This document shows positions 36,592-45,707 of a DNA stretch of 64,000 bases, one piece after another. The notes beneath the pieces were generated by a model. It did not search any database. It saw only the letters and a list, made by a program, of their open reading frames with translations, and was not told the DNA's origin. Source of the stretch: Candidatus Chryseopegocella kryptomonas (lineage in GTDB: Bacteria > Bacteroidota > Ignavibacteria > Kryptoniales > Kryptoniaceae); contig NZ_CZVW01000004.1 in the NCBI RefSeq assembly GCF_001536065.1, forward strand, positions 62,001 through 126,000, written 5' to 3'. Numbering within the stretch: position 1 is the stretch's first letter; the number at the start of each line of letters is the position of its first letter. The position numbers and the translations under genes are program-made.

Positions 36592-37632
36592 ATGAAAAAA
36601 CTAATTTTAAGCACTTTGCTCTTTATCTTTGCAATTTCAATTTTTGGATGCGCATCAAAAAGAGAAAATCCGAAGGCAAATAACCTGAATGACGAAGCCG
36701 TGCCAGTTAAAGTCGCAAAAGCAACGATGAAAAATTACGATATAATCCTTGAATATGCTGGAACTGTTGAACCGTATCAGAAAGCCAGAATTGGTGCGCA
36801 GATGTCTGGAACAATTGAGAAAATTTATGTTAAAGAAGGTGACTTTGTTAAAGAGGGACAATTGCTCGTTCAAATGAACACACAGCAATTAACACAGGCG
36901 AAAATTCAATATGAACTTGCTGAATCTGATTATAAACGAATGAAATCACTTTTTGAAACTGGTTCAATTCCCGAGCAACAGCTTGAAAGAGCAAAGGCAA
37001 CCTATGAATCCGCAAAAGCATCTTATGAACTCATGCTTTCAAACACGCAGATACGAGCTCCGTTTGACGGGATAGTTACAGAAAAACTCATGAACGAAGG
37101 CGAGGTCTTCACACTTGTCCCGGCTGGCGGAGGAAGTCCCGGGATAATCACATTGATGAGAATGGATGTTGTTAAAATTAAATTAAGCATCGCTGAAAAA
37201 GATTTCCCATTGATAAAATTAAATCAACCAGCGGAAGTTTATGTTGATGCATACCCGGATAAAGTTTTCATCGGCAAGGTTGCTCAAAAGAATCCGGCTG
37301 TAAGTTCATTGTCAAGAACTTTCACAGCAGAAATTGAAGTCACGAATCCGCAACTTTTGCTCAGACCCGGTATGTTTGCAAGAGTTAGAATTAAAATTGG
37401 GCAAGGTCGTGGGATTATAGTTCCAGAATCTGCCATTGTTCCGCTTCCGGGATCAAATGTCAATTATGTTTTTATCGTTCAAAACGAGACAGCGTTAAGA
37501 AGAAATGTAACTCTTGGAAGAAAGTTTGACGGTGAAGTTGAGATTTTAAATGGAGTCAATGAGAATGACTTTGTTGTAACATCTGGTCAAGCAAAACTTG
37601 CCGATGGAACGAAAGTTAAAATCGTTGAATAA
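36592..37632 (+). CDS. RND pump periplasmic adaptor (membrane fusion lipoprotein)
   Basis: A 346-residue HlyD/AcrA-type adaptor. The N-terminus has a lipobox (FGC, Cys21) so it is anchored in the inner membrane by lipid. The order is lipoyl half-motif (GAQMSGTIEKIYVKEGDFVKEG), alpha hairpin (LAESDYKRMKSLFETGSI), second lipoyl half (QIRAPFDGIVTEKLMNEGE), beta barrel and membrane-proximal domain (LGRKFDGEVEILNGV). A GAGGTGAAAA precedes the ATG. It links the RND permease with the TolC channel. Confidence 0.94.
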   Translation: MKKLILSTLLFIFAISIFGCASKRENPKANNLNDEAVPVKVAKATMKNYDIILEYAGTVEPYQKARIGAQMSGTIEKIYVKEGDFVKEGQLLVQMNTQQLTQAKIQYELAESDYKRMKSLFETGSIPEQQLERAKATYESAKASYELMLSNTQIRAPFDGIVTEKLMNEGEVFTLVPAGGGSPGIITLMRMDVVKIKLSIAEKDFPLIKLNQPAEVYVDAYPDKVFIGKVAQKNPAVSSLSRTFTAEIEVTNPQLLLRPGMFARVRIKIGQGRGIIVPESAIVPLPGSNVNYVFIVQNETALRRNVTLGRKFDGEVEILNGVNENDFVVTSGQAKLADGTKVKIVE

Positions 37633-37652
37633 AAAATTATGGAGGTGCAAAA

Positions 37653-40600
37653 ATGAATTTACCAAAACTTGCTGTAAATAGACCTGTCACAGTTATAATG
37701 TTTTATATGGCTCTTGCGGTTTTAGGAGCATTTGCGTTTATGCGACTTGCGGTTGACCTGCTTCCAAAACTTGAACCGCCTGCAATAAGTGTCGTTACAA
37801 TTTACCCCGGCGCATCTGCTGAAGATGTTGAACAAAAAGTGACAAAACTAATTGAAGAACAAGTCAGCACAATCAACAATGTTTCAAAAGTTACTTCAAG
37901 TTCAAAAGATAACATATCAATTGTGACGATAACATTTAACTGGGGAACAGACATAGCTGAAGCGACAAATGATGTAAGAGACGCAATTGATAGAGTTAAA
38001 AGAAGATTGCCTGATGATGCAGAAGAGCCATCAATTTTTAAGTTCAGCACATCAACATTACCGGTTATGATGATCGGAATTAATTCAAGTGAAAGTTTCC
38101 CAGGGATTAACAAAATTATAGAAGACAAAATTGCACAACCATTGCGTCAGGTTCCGGGAGTTGGTGCAGTATTTGCCATCGGCGGTCCGCAAAGAGAAAT
38201 TTTGATCAAAGTTGATCCGAAAAAACTTGAAGCATACAACTTAACAATCCCACAAATTGCGCAAGTCCTTCAGGCTGAAAACCTATCTCTACCTGCGGGC
38301 GTCATCAAAGTTGGTTTGAAAGAATATAATGTTCGCGTACCCGGAGAATTCAAAAACATTGAAGAAATTAAATCAACGTTATCGGGAATTATCAGGGTGC
38401 TCTTGTTTATTTAAGAGATGTTGCAGATGTGATTGATACTATAAAAGAGCAAACGCTTTATGTAAAAATTAACAATACGCCGGGTGTTTTGCTTTTCATC
38501 CAAAAGCAGGCAACTGCAAATACAATTGAGGTCGTTGAAGCTGTAAAAAAAGTTTTACCCAGAATTCAGCAAACACTTCCAAAAGATGTGAAACTTAACA
38601 TAGCTTTTGACTCATCCGATTTCATCAGAAACTCAATCAGAAACCTTAGCAATGCGGTTGTCTACGGTGCTGTTTTCGTCATTTTGATTGTTCTTCTCTT
38701 TTTGAGAAAAATCAGAGCAAGCTTAATAATCATCCTTACAATCCCATTCTCACTTATTGTTGCGTTTATAACGCTTTATTTAATTGGTGGAACGATAAAT
38801 CTCATTTCGCTTTCATCTCTTGCGATTGCGGTTGGAATTGTCGTTGATAATGCGATCGTCGTTCTTGAAAACATAACGAGACATATTGAAAGAGGCGAAA
38901 ACCCGAAGACAGCATCTGTCATCGCATCTAATGAGATTGGACTTGCGATTTCGGCTTCATCGCTTACAAACATAGCTGTTTTCTTTCCACTTGCGTTCTT
39001 GACTGGAATTGCGGGATTTCTCTTCAAAGAGCTCGGTTATCTTGTGACGGTTATGGTTATAACTTCACTTCTTGCATCGCTTACTTTAACCCCAACACTT
39101 GCATCAAAATGGCTAAAACCACAAGAAAAAATAAAAAACAGGTTTCTTTCAAATCTTTTTGATGCAAGCGAGAGATGGTTCAAATCAATTGAAAACTTTT
39201 ACGGCGGAATAATATCTTGGGCTTTGAGACATAAGTTAATTGTCGTCTTAATTGCGTTTGTTCTTTTCGCTGGTTCGTTTATAATTTTTAGATTTGTTGG
39301 ATTTGAATTTTTCCCAGCAAGCGACACGGGACAAATTCAGGTTGTCGCTCAACTTCCAGTTGGAACGCGACTTGAAGAATCAATTAAAGTTGGTGAGCAA
39401 ATTCAACAAATTGTCCGCGAAGAAATCCCCGAAAAATGGAGAAGATATATCTTTATGAGAGCAGGAACAACTGAGCAAGGTTTTGCGACGATAACAGGTC
39501 AGGTTGAAGGAAATAATGTTATAACCGTCGGTGCGAGATTGGTTCCTTTAAAGGAGAGAACGATGACGGTGCAAGAACTTGGTGCCAAAATTAGAGAAAG
39601 AGTTAAATCAATTCCCGGAATTGAAAAATTTGAAATCTCGCGCGGTTCGGACTTTCAAGCTCTGCTTTTCGGCGGTGGAAAACCTTTAACAGTTGAGGTT
39701 ACAGGATACGATTTGAATTTGACTTCAAAAGTTGCGGAACAAATAAAATCAGAACTTGAAAAAATTCCAGGTGCAAAAGATGTCCAGATTGGAAGAAGTG
39801 GTCTAACTCCTGAGATAAGGATTGAAATTGATAAGCAAAAGAGCGCTTCTCTCGGACTTAACACTGCAATGATAGCTACAACGATAAGATCAAGCATTTA
39901 CGGTCTTAAAGCAACAAGTTATAAAGAACTTGGCGATGAATACGATATCACAATTCAACCTGGCTCGGATTTGAGAAACAGTATATCGTATTTGAGCGAG
40001 ATACCTGTTAGGACATTAACAGGAAACATCGTCAAGATTAAAGATATAGCAAAAATCTATGACACATATTCGCCGATTGAAATCCAACGCAGAGATAGAC
40101 AAAGAATTATACCTGTTGGAGCAAATGTTGAAGGCAGAGCGATTGGAGATGTTGTGAAAGATTTGCAGGAAAGAATAAAAAATCTTGACATACCGCCAGG
40201 GGTTGAAATAAAATTTGCAGGTCAAGTTGAAGAACAAGCAAAAGCTTTCTCAGACCTTTTCCAGGTTTTGATACTTGGAATCATTTTGACATATATGATA
40301 ATGGCATCACAGTTTGAATCATTGCTTCATCCGTTTGTCATAATGTTTGCAGTTCCGTTTGCTTTTACAGGTGTTGTCCTTGGACTTCTCTTGTTCGGAG
40401 TTCCATTTGGTCTTACCGCATTTATGGGACTTATAATGCTTGTTGGAATTGTCGTAAATAATGCGATAGTTCTCGTTGATTACACAAACCTTTTAAGAGC
40501 AAGAGGGTATGAAGTTTATGAAGCTCTGGTGACAGCAGGAAGAACGCGACTTCGCCCTGTGCTTATGACAACTTTGACGACAATTCTTGGAACTTTACCG

Positions 40601-40750
40601 CTTGCAATTTTCAGAGGCGAAGGTTCGGAACTCTGGCGTCCGCTTGGTATAACAATGCTTGGTGGATTGACATTTTCAACCTTGATAACGCTTGTTCTTG
40701 TTCCAACAATTTATTCAATTTTTGAACATAAAAAGGTGGAGGTTAAATGA
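37653..40750 (+). pseudogene. RND efflux permease, interrupted by a one-base frameshift
   Basis: The two reading frames 37653-38414 and 38429-40750 are halves of one inner-membrane proton-driven pump of about 1032 residues. The first half has the AcrB-like start (NRPVTVIMFYMALAVLGAFA) and periplasmic porter domain; it runs out of frame after FKNIEEIKST. The sequence VIGNYQGALVYLRDVADV that should follow is encoded in the shifted frame directly after base 38378, so one base (most likely a G in ACG-GTT) is missing. The second half holds the remaining membrane domain with VVDNAIVVLENITRHIERGE and LVGIVVNNAIVLVDYT, and is intact. No homopolymer is at the break, so either the gene is inactive or there is a sequence error. 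The adaptor and channel genes upstream look intact. Confidence 0.9.
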
Positions 40751-41040
40751 AACTCGTAATTCTTGTATTCAATCAAGCGCTTGAAGATGAAGTTTTAGAT
40801 GTTTTTGAAAAGTTAAAAATTCGCGGATACACGAAATTAAACGATGTCTATGGACAAGGTTCAAACAATGGTGAGCCACATATGGGAACGCATGTATGGC
40901 CAGAAATTAACACTTTAATTTTAACTGTCGTTGAGGATGAAAAAGTTGAAAATCTTTTGAACGAGGTGAAAATTCTTGACAGAAGGTTTGAAGATGAAGG
41001 GATGCATGCGTTCGTTTTAAATGTTGAAAAAATGATTTAA
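40747..41040 (+). CDS. Small PII-like protein associated with RND transporter
   Basis: A 97-residue protein, MKLVILVFNQALEDEVLDVF at the start, with YGQGSNNGEPHMGTHVWP in the T-loop region and a beta-alpha-beta pattern like the ferredoxin-fold PII/CutA group. Small proteins of this type (for example the PG0541-like family of Bacteroidetes) are encoded after RND permeases; function unknown, possibly sensing a metal or small molecule. The start overlaps the RND stop by 4 nt, confirming operon membership. The glycine-histidine loop could bind a metal, but this is inference. Confidence 0.8.
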   Translation: MKLVILVFNQALEDEVLDVFEKLKIRGYTKLNDVYGQGSNNGEPHMGTHVWPEINTLILTVVEDEKVENLLNEVKILDRRFEDEGMHAFVLNVEKMI

Positions 41041-41046
41041 AGAAGA

Positions 41047-41067
41047 GGCGGGCTTAAAAAGCCCGCC
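41047..41067. terminator. Bidirectional intrinsic terminator
   Basis: A perfect 9-bp stem GGCGGGCTT (41047-41055) and AAGCCCGCC (41059-41067) with a 3-nt AAA loop lies between the end of the efflux operon and the convergent SDR gene. It is GC-rich in an AT-rich genome and is followed by AT-rich sequence, so it probably ends both transcripts. Confidence 0.88.
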
Positions 41068-41075
41068 ATTTAAAA

Positions 41076-41873
41076 TTAACCCGCTATGAATTCACCACCG
41101 TCAACTCCTATGATATTGCCCGTAACCCACTGCATATCATCGTGGCTTAAATGAACAATTGCCTTTGCGACATCCTCCGGCGTTGTTAATCTACCTGATG
41201 GATTTCTTTTAAGTGAATATTCAATCATTTGCTCATTTCCCGGAATTTTTCTCAACGCTGGTGTATCCGTAACTCCAGCTCTTATTCCATTTACAGTTAT
41301 ACCATACTTCGCAAGTTCATAAGCAAGTTGTCTTATGTGTGATTCAAGAGCTGCTTTCGCTGCTGATACAGGTCCGTAATAAGCCCAAACACGAGTTGAA
41401 CCCTCACTTGTCATCGCAAATATTCTTGTCCCTTTACCTATCAATTTTCTGTGAAACAAATCCTGAACCCAGTAAACCAAACTATGCGCCATAACATCAA
41501 GCGTCATATCCATTTGCTTTGGGGTCACTTGTTCTTCTGGATTCTCCGCAATATAAGGTCGCAGCGTCCCAAAGGCAAGTGAATGAAGCACAACTTTTAT
41601 TATTGACGGCTCCTGTGCAAATCTCTTCTCAATTGCATCAAGCACTTCTTTCCTCTTCTCATGGTCAGCTGCATTTACATTGAAAAATTCAACTTCAACT
41701 CCGTTTTCCTTAATTTGACTTATTACCCTCTCAACATTTGGCATCGTAGCTGCTCGGTCAAGATGAACGCCGAAGATATTATAACCATTTTTTGAAAGTT
41801 CAATTGCAGTCGCAGCTCCAAATCCACTTGATGAGCCAAGTATCAATGCCCATTTTTTTAATTCCTGTGCCAA
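41076..41873 (-). CDS. Enoyl-ACP-reductase-like short-chain dehydrogenase
   Basis: A 265-residue SDR. The N-terminal cofactor loop is LGSSSGFGAATAIELSKNG. The catalytic tyrosine and lysine are spaced Y-x6-K (YGPVSAAK), the spacing of FabI/FabL enoyl-ACP reductases rather than the Y-x3-K of ketoreductases. The C-terminal GVDGGEFIAG is typical SDR. Residues HSLAFGTLRP resemble the VHSIGF stretch of FabI. An enoyl reductase of fatty acid synthesis is therefore likely, but the sequence is not close enough to E. coli FabI to assign a symbol. Translation seems to start at TTG (41873) with GGGAGAGAA upstream. Confidence 0.8.
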   Translation of the reverse strand: MAQELKKWALILGSSSGFGAATAIELSKNGYNIFGVHLDRAATMPNVERVISQIKENGVEVEFFNVNAADHEKRKEVLDAIEKRFAQEPSIIKVVLHSLAFGTLRPYIAENPEEQVTPKQMDMTLDVMAHSLVYWVQDLFHRKLIGKGTRIFAMTSEGSTRVWAYYGPVSAAKAALESHIRQLAYELAKYGITVNGIRAGVTDTPALRKIPGNEQMIEYSLKRNPSGRLTTPEDVAKAIVHLSHDDMQWVTGNIIGVDGGEFIAG

Positions 41874-41937
41874 TTCTCTCCCTTCGTTTTTGTTTTTGTT
41901 AAAGATAAAATCTTTTTAAAATTTTTTCAACTTCGTT

Positions 41938-42378
41938 TCAAATGTCAAGAACAAATTCCGCTCGCCAGATGCCGTTTTCATTGCGAAGGTCAAATCTGTA
42001 AAGCGTCACCGCTTTTACATCAATTCGCAAAGCGTGTTTCTCTCTATTTATTTCCTCCCCCCAGAGTTTAGCATTCAAACTTAAATTATCTATCTTCACT
42101 TCAAACTTTGAGAAAAGCAGAGATTGAGCATCTTTGAAATAAACTATCTCACTCAAAAAATCATAAAGCAACATATCAAGCGAGTTTGAACTCAAATTTA
42201 TCTCTTTTTCAATCCGTGGCTCAACCGTTTTCGTATCAACCATAACCTCGCTCAAAGCAAGCGCAGAATCACAAAACAACTCTTCAATTGTATTAGCCCA
42301 AACTTCAACAGCAACATCTGCGATCGCTATATCTTCGTTAAATTTAAAAGGCATCATTTCAAATTTTTTTATTTTCAA
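41938..42378 (-). CDS. Archease-like protein
   Basis: A 146-residue protein of the archease family, which in other organisms accelerates the RNA ligase RtcB. Matches: ADVAVEVWANTIEELF, LALSEVM, a SSNSLDMLLYDFLSEIVYF block, the GEEINREKHALRIDVKAVT core, and the C-terminal AEFVLDI. The N-terminal motif usually seen as DHTAD appears here as DIAIAD, without the His. No RtcB gene is in the window. The start could be TTG at 42378 (TTGA overlap with the upstream stop) or ATG at 42357. Function is predicted only from the family. Confidence 0.8.
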   Translation of the reverse strand: MKIKKFEMMPFKFNEDIAIADVAVEVWANTIEELFCDSALALSEVMVDTKTVEPRIEKEINLSSNSLDMLLYDFLSEIVYFKDAQSLLFSKFEVKIDNLSLNAKLWGEEINREKHALRIDVKAVTLYRFDLRNENGIWRAEFVLDI

Positions 42379-43853
42379 ATCACCATCAAAATTAATCCCG
42401 CAAATGCACCTGAACTTGTGCAGACGAAATTAACAAAATCATTATTCAACCATCTTTTACCACGGATTAATTCTGCAAAGCCATCACAATGTAATTTTTT
42501 CTCCGTTATCTTGCCACAAACTTTACACTTATACTGCGCCTGTAAAGTTGCACCAAGAAAACTATCAACGAAACTTCCAATTAAGCCAGCGACGACAACG
42601 ATAAGAAGTTTAACAAGTTCCCATTTGATCCAAAATGTTGCGCTCGCAAAAATAACGATTGAGCCGATTATTCCACCAAAAGTTCCTTTAATTGAAACAC
42701 CGCCCGATGTCCCTGGCTCAACTTGTTTTAAATTTGTTATCAACCTTGGTTTTGAAAGAAGCAAAGTTCCTATCTCCGTCGCCCATGTGTCAAATGTCGC
42801 CGATGAAACAGTCGCAAGATAAACATAATAAAAAATTTCGCTCGGATAAAAATGATAAATCAAAGCAACAACGCCAGCAATTCCACCATTTGCAAAAACC
42901 TGATAAATATCTCTCGTGCTTGATTTTTCAAAAATCAAATCAAATTTTTTTCTCCTTTCTTTCCCAATCTTTGAAATCAAACTTGACAAAACAAAAAACG
43001 CAAGAATTGGAACAGTCCATTTCCATCCACCAACTCCAAAAATTACAACCGCAAGCACAAATGTCCCAACAGAACCGTTAAGAGATAAAAATCTCAATTT
43101 GTAAGAAATCACCGCAATTAAAAAAGCAAGCAAAAAGGCAAATAAAAACTGATTTAGTTTATCAGCGATGACAAGTGCGTGAAGCATAAAAGCAGAAGCA
43201 AGCGGGACAAAAAGATTGTCAAATCCATATGAACCAAGCCCTTCAACAACTGCAACAAAAAGTGCTGTAAGAAATGAAATTAAAAAAATTTTATCAACCG
43301 AAAGATTCAAAACATCGCTCCACCATAATTTTGAAGCACTCATAAAAATCAAAGAGACGAAAACAATTAAAAACGAAGAAACGAACATCGCAACCGAGCC
43401 CTGAAGCGACTTCTTATCACCAGTGAGATTGTAAACTTTTGGACTCTTAACACTCGCCCCAACTATCGCAGCAACCGCATCACCTATGGCAAGTATAACC
43501 ATTGAGATTGAAATCAAAGCAGGATAATTTCTCCAAAAAGAAATAACCAAAATCAAAAAAGCAAGCGGATAATAAACAGTTCCATATGTTTGCCTTGCGA
43601 CAGAATCCATCCCTTTGAAAAGTTTTACCCTCAAACTCAAAAAATTAACAACGATAAAAAATATCGCAACCGCAATTACAGGAATTGAACTTGAAAAAAT
43701 AAGTGGTGCAGGGAAAACCGCAACCCCAACAGAAATGTGAATTACCTTTCGTGTAACTTCGGGATCAAAGCGAAAAATTTTTCTCAAAATTTCAGAAACC
43801 CCAATAACTCCAAAAATTGAAAGCACGAGAAGAACCGCATAAACCCAATCCAA
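42375..43853 (-). CDS. Fused CTP-dependent polyprenol/phytol kinase-like and DUF92 membrane protein
   Basis: A 492-residue, largely hydrophobic protein made of two modules. Residues 1 to about 235 look like the dolichol kinase/VTE5/SEC59 family: RKVIHISVGVAV at 36-47, IGDAVAAIVGASVKSPKVYN and KKSLQGSVAMF, with GxxDxxA-type acidic motif. Residues about 250-492 are a DUF92 domain (VTE6/TIGR00297 family): NGGIAGVVAL, SSATFDTWATEIG, PGTSGGVSIKGTFGG, SFVDSFLGATLQAQYKC and a Cys motif CKVCGKITEKKLHC. In plants VTE5 and VTE6 phosphorylate phytol and phytyl phosphate in turn; here both folds are in one chain. The actual lipid substrate is unknown. The stop overlaps the archease start. Confidence 0.85.
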   Translation of the reverse strand: MDWVYAVLLVLSIFGVIGVSEILRKIFRFDPEVTRKVIHISVGVAVFPAPLIFSSSIPVIAVAIFFIVVNFLSLRVKLFKGMDSVARQTYGTVYYPLAFLILVISFWRNYPALISISMVILAIGDAVAAIVGASVKSPKVYNLTGDKKSLQGSVAMFVSSFLIVFVSLIFMSASKLWWSDVLNLSVDKIFLISFLTALFVAVVEGLGSYGFDNLFVPLASAFMLHALVIADKLNQFLFAFLLAFLIAVISYKLRFLSLNGSVGTFVLAVVIFGVGGWKWTVPILAFFVLSSLISKIGKERRKKFDLIFEKSSTRDIYQVFANGGIAGVVALIYHFYPSEIFYYVYLATVSSATFDTWATEIGTLLLSKPRLITNLKQVEPGTSGGVSIKGTFGGIIGSIVIFASATFWIKWELVKLLIVVVAGLIGSFVDSFLGATLQAQYKCKVCGKITEKKLHCDGFAELIRGKRWLNNDFVNFVCTSSGAFAGLILMVI

Positions 43854-43883
43854 TTTTACACCTCCGTTTTTGTTGAATTAAAA

Positions 43884-44639
43884 TCATTCAACTCTAAAAT
43901 TGAAAATTATCACCCCGCTTTGCTTAACATTTTCACTTATCGCATTAAACCTCCACGATTGCAACGCCTCAAACACAGAGCGTTCAAATTCTGGATTTGC
44001 TTTCTCAACTGGAAAAATTCTCTCAATTTTTCCATCTGGCAAAACAATAACTCTGAACTTAACAATTGCTGATTCTCTCACACCTTGCGGAAATCTTGGC
44101 ATTTCACCGCTTACCTTAATGCGGTTTATCTTTCCCTCCCATTCAATCCTGTAAGAAAGCGTTGGAGAAGCGCCAACGCCAGAAAAATCTTTTTTCAACT
44201 CACCAATTCCGCTTTTACCCGAACCTGAAACTCCAACTTCTGGCTTTATCTCTTTTCCCAAACTTGCATCAAACCCAGTTTTCCCAGCACCGTAATTTGC
44301 TCCAAGAATATCTCCCTTCTTTTCAATTACATCAATTTTTTCGGCAAATTTTTGAGGCAAAATTTCCTCTTCTGTTATCGTAAATCTCGTCGGCAAATTT
44401 ATCTTCGGCAAATTAACAGTTCTGACAGCGGTCGGTGATGTCTTCCCCGCTCCGAAACTTCCTCCTCCAGTTGATACCTTCTGAATTTGCTCTTCAATCG
44501 GCGGAACAAAAATAACCTCTGTGAACTTAACACTTTCCCCAACATCAATCGTAACTTTGTAAATCAGCATCAAAAGAAAAACGATAAAACAAATTATAGC
44601 GGTGTAAATTGCGGACTTTAATTGAATTCTTTCCTCCAT
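43884..44639 (-). CDS. tonB: Energy transducer TonB
   Basis: A 251-residue protein with one N-terminal membrane segment (IYTAIICFIVFLLMLIY), a Gly/Ser/Lys/Ala-rich periplasmic linker without the Pro-rich repeats of E. coli TonB, and a C-terminal TonB domain (GEMPRFPQGVRESAIVKFRV through RSVFEALQSWRFNAI). The motif WRFNA resembles the family WRFxP. It should move proton-motive energy from ExbB-ExbD to the outer-membrane receptor such as the one at 5275-8037. It is downstream of exbB and exbD in one operon. Confidence 0.9.
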   Translation of the reverse strand: MEERIQLKSAIYTAIICFIVFLLMLIYKVTIDVGESVKFTEVIFVPPIEEQIQKVSTGGGSFGAGKTSPTAVRTVNLPKINLPTRFTITEEEILPQKFAEKIDVIEKKGDILGANYGAGKTGFDASLGKEIKPEVGVSGSGKSGIGELKKDFSGVGASPTLSYRIEWEGKINRIKVSGEMPRFPQGVRESAIVKFRVIVLPDGKIERIFPVEKANPEFERSVFEALQSWRFNAISENVKQSGVIIFNFRVE

Positions 44640-44642
44640 TTT

Positions 44643-45041
44643 TCACTTAACCTGTGTTGCCACAACAAATCTCGTTAACCCAGATGATTTTGCAATATCC
44701 ATAACATCAATCACTTCTTGAATTGGGACAATTTTATCCGCACGCAGAACAACAAGTTTATTTTTCTCATCCCGTGAAATCTCTTTCAACTTTTGAGACA
44801 AATTTTCCTTTGAAACTTTTTCATTGAAAACATAAATTTCCTTCTCCGCAGTCAAAGTGATGATGATATGCCTGTCGCTTACTTGCTCCTTTGTTTCCGA
44901 GAGCGGAAGTTGAATTCTTATCCCAGATTGAGTTATAAATGACGATGTCAAAAGGAAAAAAATTAACAACAAAAGAACTATATCAGTCAAAGAAGCAAAT
45001 GTGAAAATCGTCAATGGTTTATTTCTCGTTTCAAATCTCAT
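44643..45041 (-). CDS. exbD: Biopolymer transport protein ExbD
   Basis: A 132-residue protein with one N-terminal membrane helix containing the essential Asp (SLTDIVLLLLIFFLLTSSFI) and a periplasmic domain (LRADKIVPIQEVIDVMDIAK). It forms the proton-conducting motor with ExbB. Its start overlaps exbB by 4 nt and it is 3 nt before tonB. Confidence 0.95.
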   Translation of the reverse strand: MRFETRNKPLTIFTFASLTDIVLLLLIFFLLTSSFITQSGIRIQLPLSETKEQVSDRHIIITLTAEKEIYVFNEKVSKENLSQKLKEISRDEKNKLVVLRADKIVPIQEVIDVMDIAKSSGLTRFVVATQVK

Positions 45042-45679
45042 TTATCTGATTTCACCTGATTTTTGAATTCTTCCGAACTTAAAATATCAATGAATTCTGC
45101 CGTCGCAATTTCAATTTCGTGAACAAGGCGATTTATTTTCGTGACGAAATAGTTATAAAGACCGTATGCTGGAATTCCAACTATCAGACCATAAGCAGTT
45201 GTCAAAAGTGCTTCCCAAATTCCGCCAGCAAGATCAGAAGGTGAGACAATTCCACCGAGTGCTTGAATTGTCATAAAAGCGTTTATCATACCCGTCACCG
45301 TCCCGAGAAATCCAAGCAAAGGTGCAACGCCAGCAATCGTTGCAAGTATATTCAATCTCTTTTCAAGCCCAAAGACCTCGCTTCTCCCCGCCATTTCAAT
45401 TGCTTCACGAACTTTTTCATCACCAAATCCAAGTTTCAAAATTCCCTGTTTGAAAATTCTTGAAATTGGAGTGTTATGCGTGTTGCAGTAATCAATAATT
45501 TCAGGAATGCTCCCAGATTTGACCAATCCTCTGATGCTGATTATAAATTCCTTAACATTTGCTTTTGCCCTCCGCAAAGTGAGAAATTTTTCAATCACAA
45601 CATAAATCATCAATACAAGCGAAATCGTTATCAAATGCATTATCACGCCACCTTTAAGATAAAGATCAAGAAGTCGCAT
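45038..45679 (-). CDS. exbB: MotA/TolQ/ExbB proton channel family protein
   Basis: A 213-residue membrane protein with three membrane segments and the ExbB/TolQ signature: LEKRLNILATIAGVAPLLGF, LGTVTGMINAFMTI, and SDLAGGIWEALLTTAYGLIVG. It is the first gene of an exbB-exbD-tonB operon. TolQ is an alternative name, but the neighbouring tonB and absence of tolA/tolB/pal favour ExbB. Confidence 0.95.
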   Translation of the reverse strand: MRLLDLYLKGGVIMHLITISLVLMIYVVIEKFLTLRRAKANVKEFIISIRGLVKSGSIPEIIDYCNTHNTPISRIFKQGILKLGFGDEKVREAIEMAGRSEVFGLEKRLNILATIAGVAPLLGFLGTVTGMINAFMTIQALGGIVSPSDLAGGIWEALLTTAYGLIVGIPAYGLYNYFVTKINRLVHEIEIATAEFIDILSSEEFKNQVKSDK

Positions 45680-45707
45680 CTGAAATCTCGTTTAGTTTTT
45701 AAATCCT

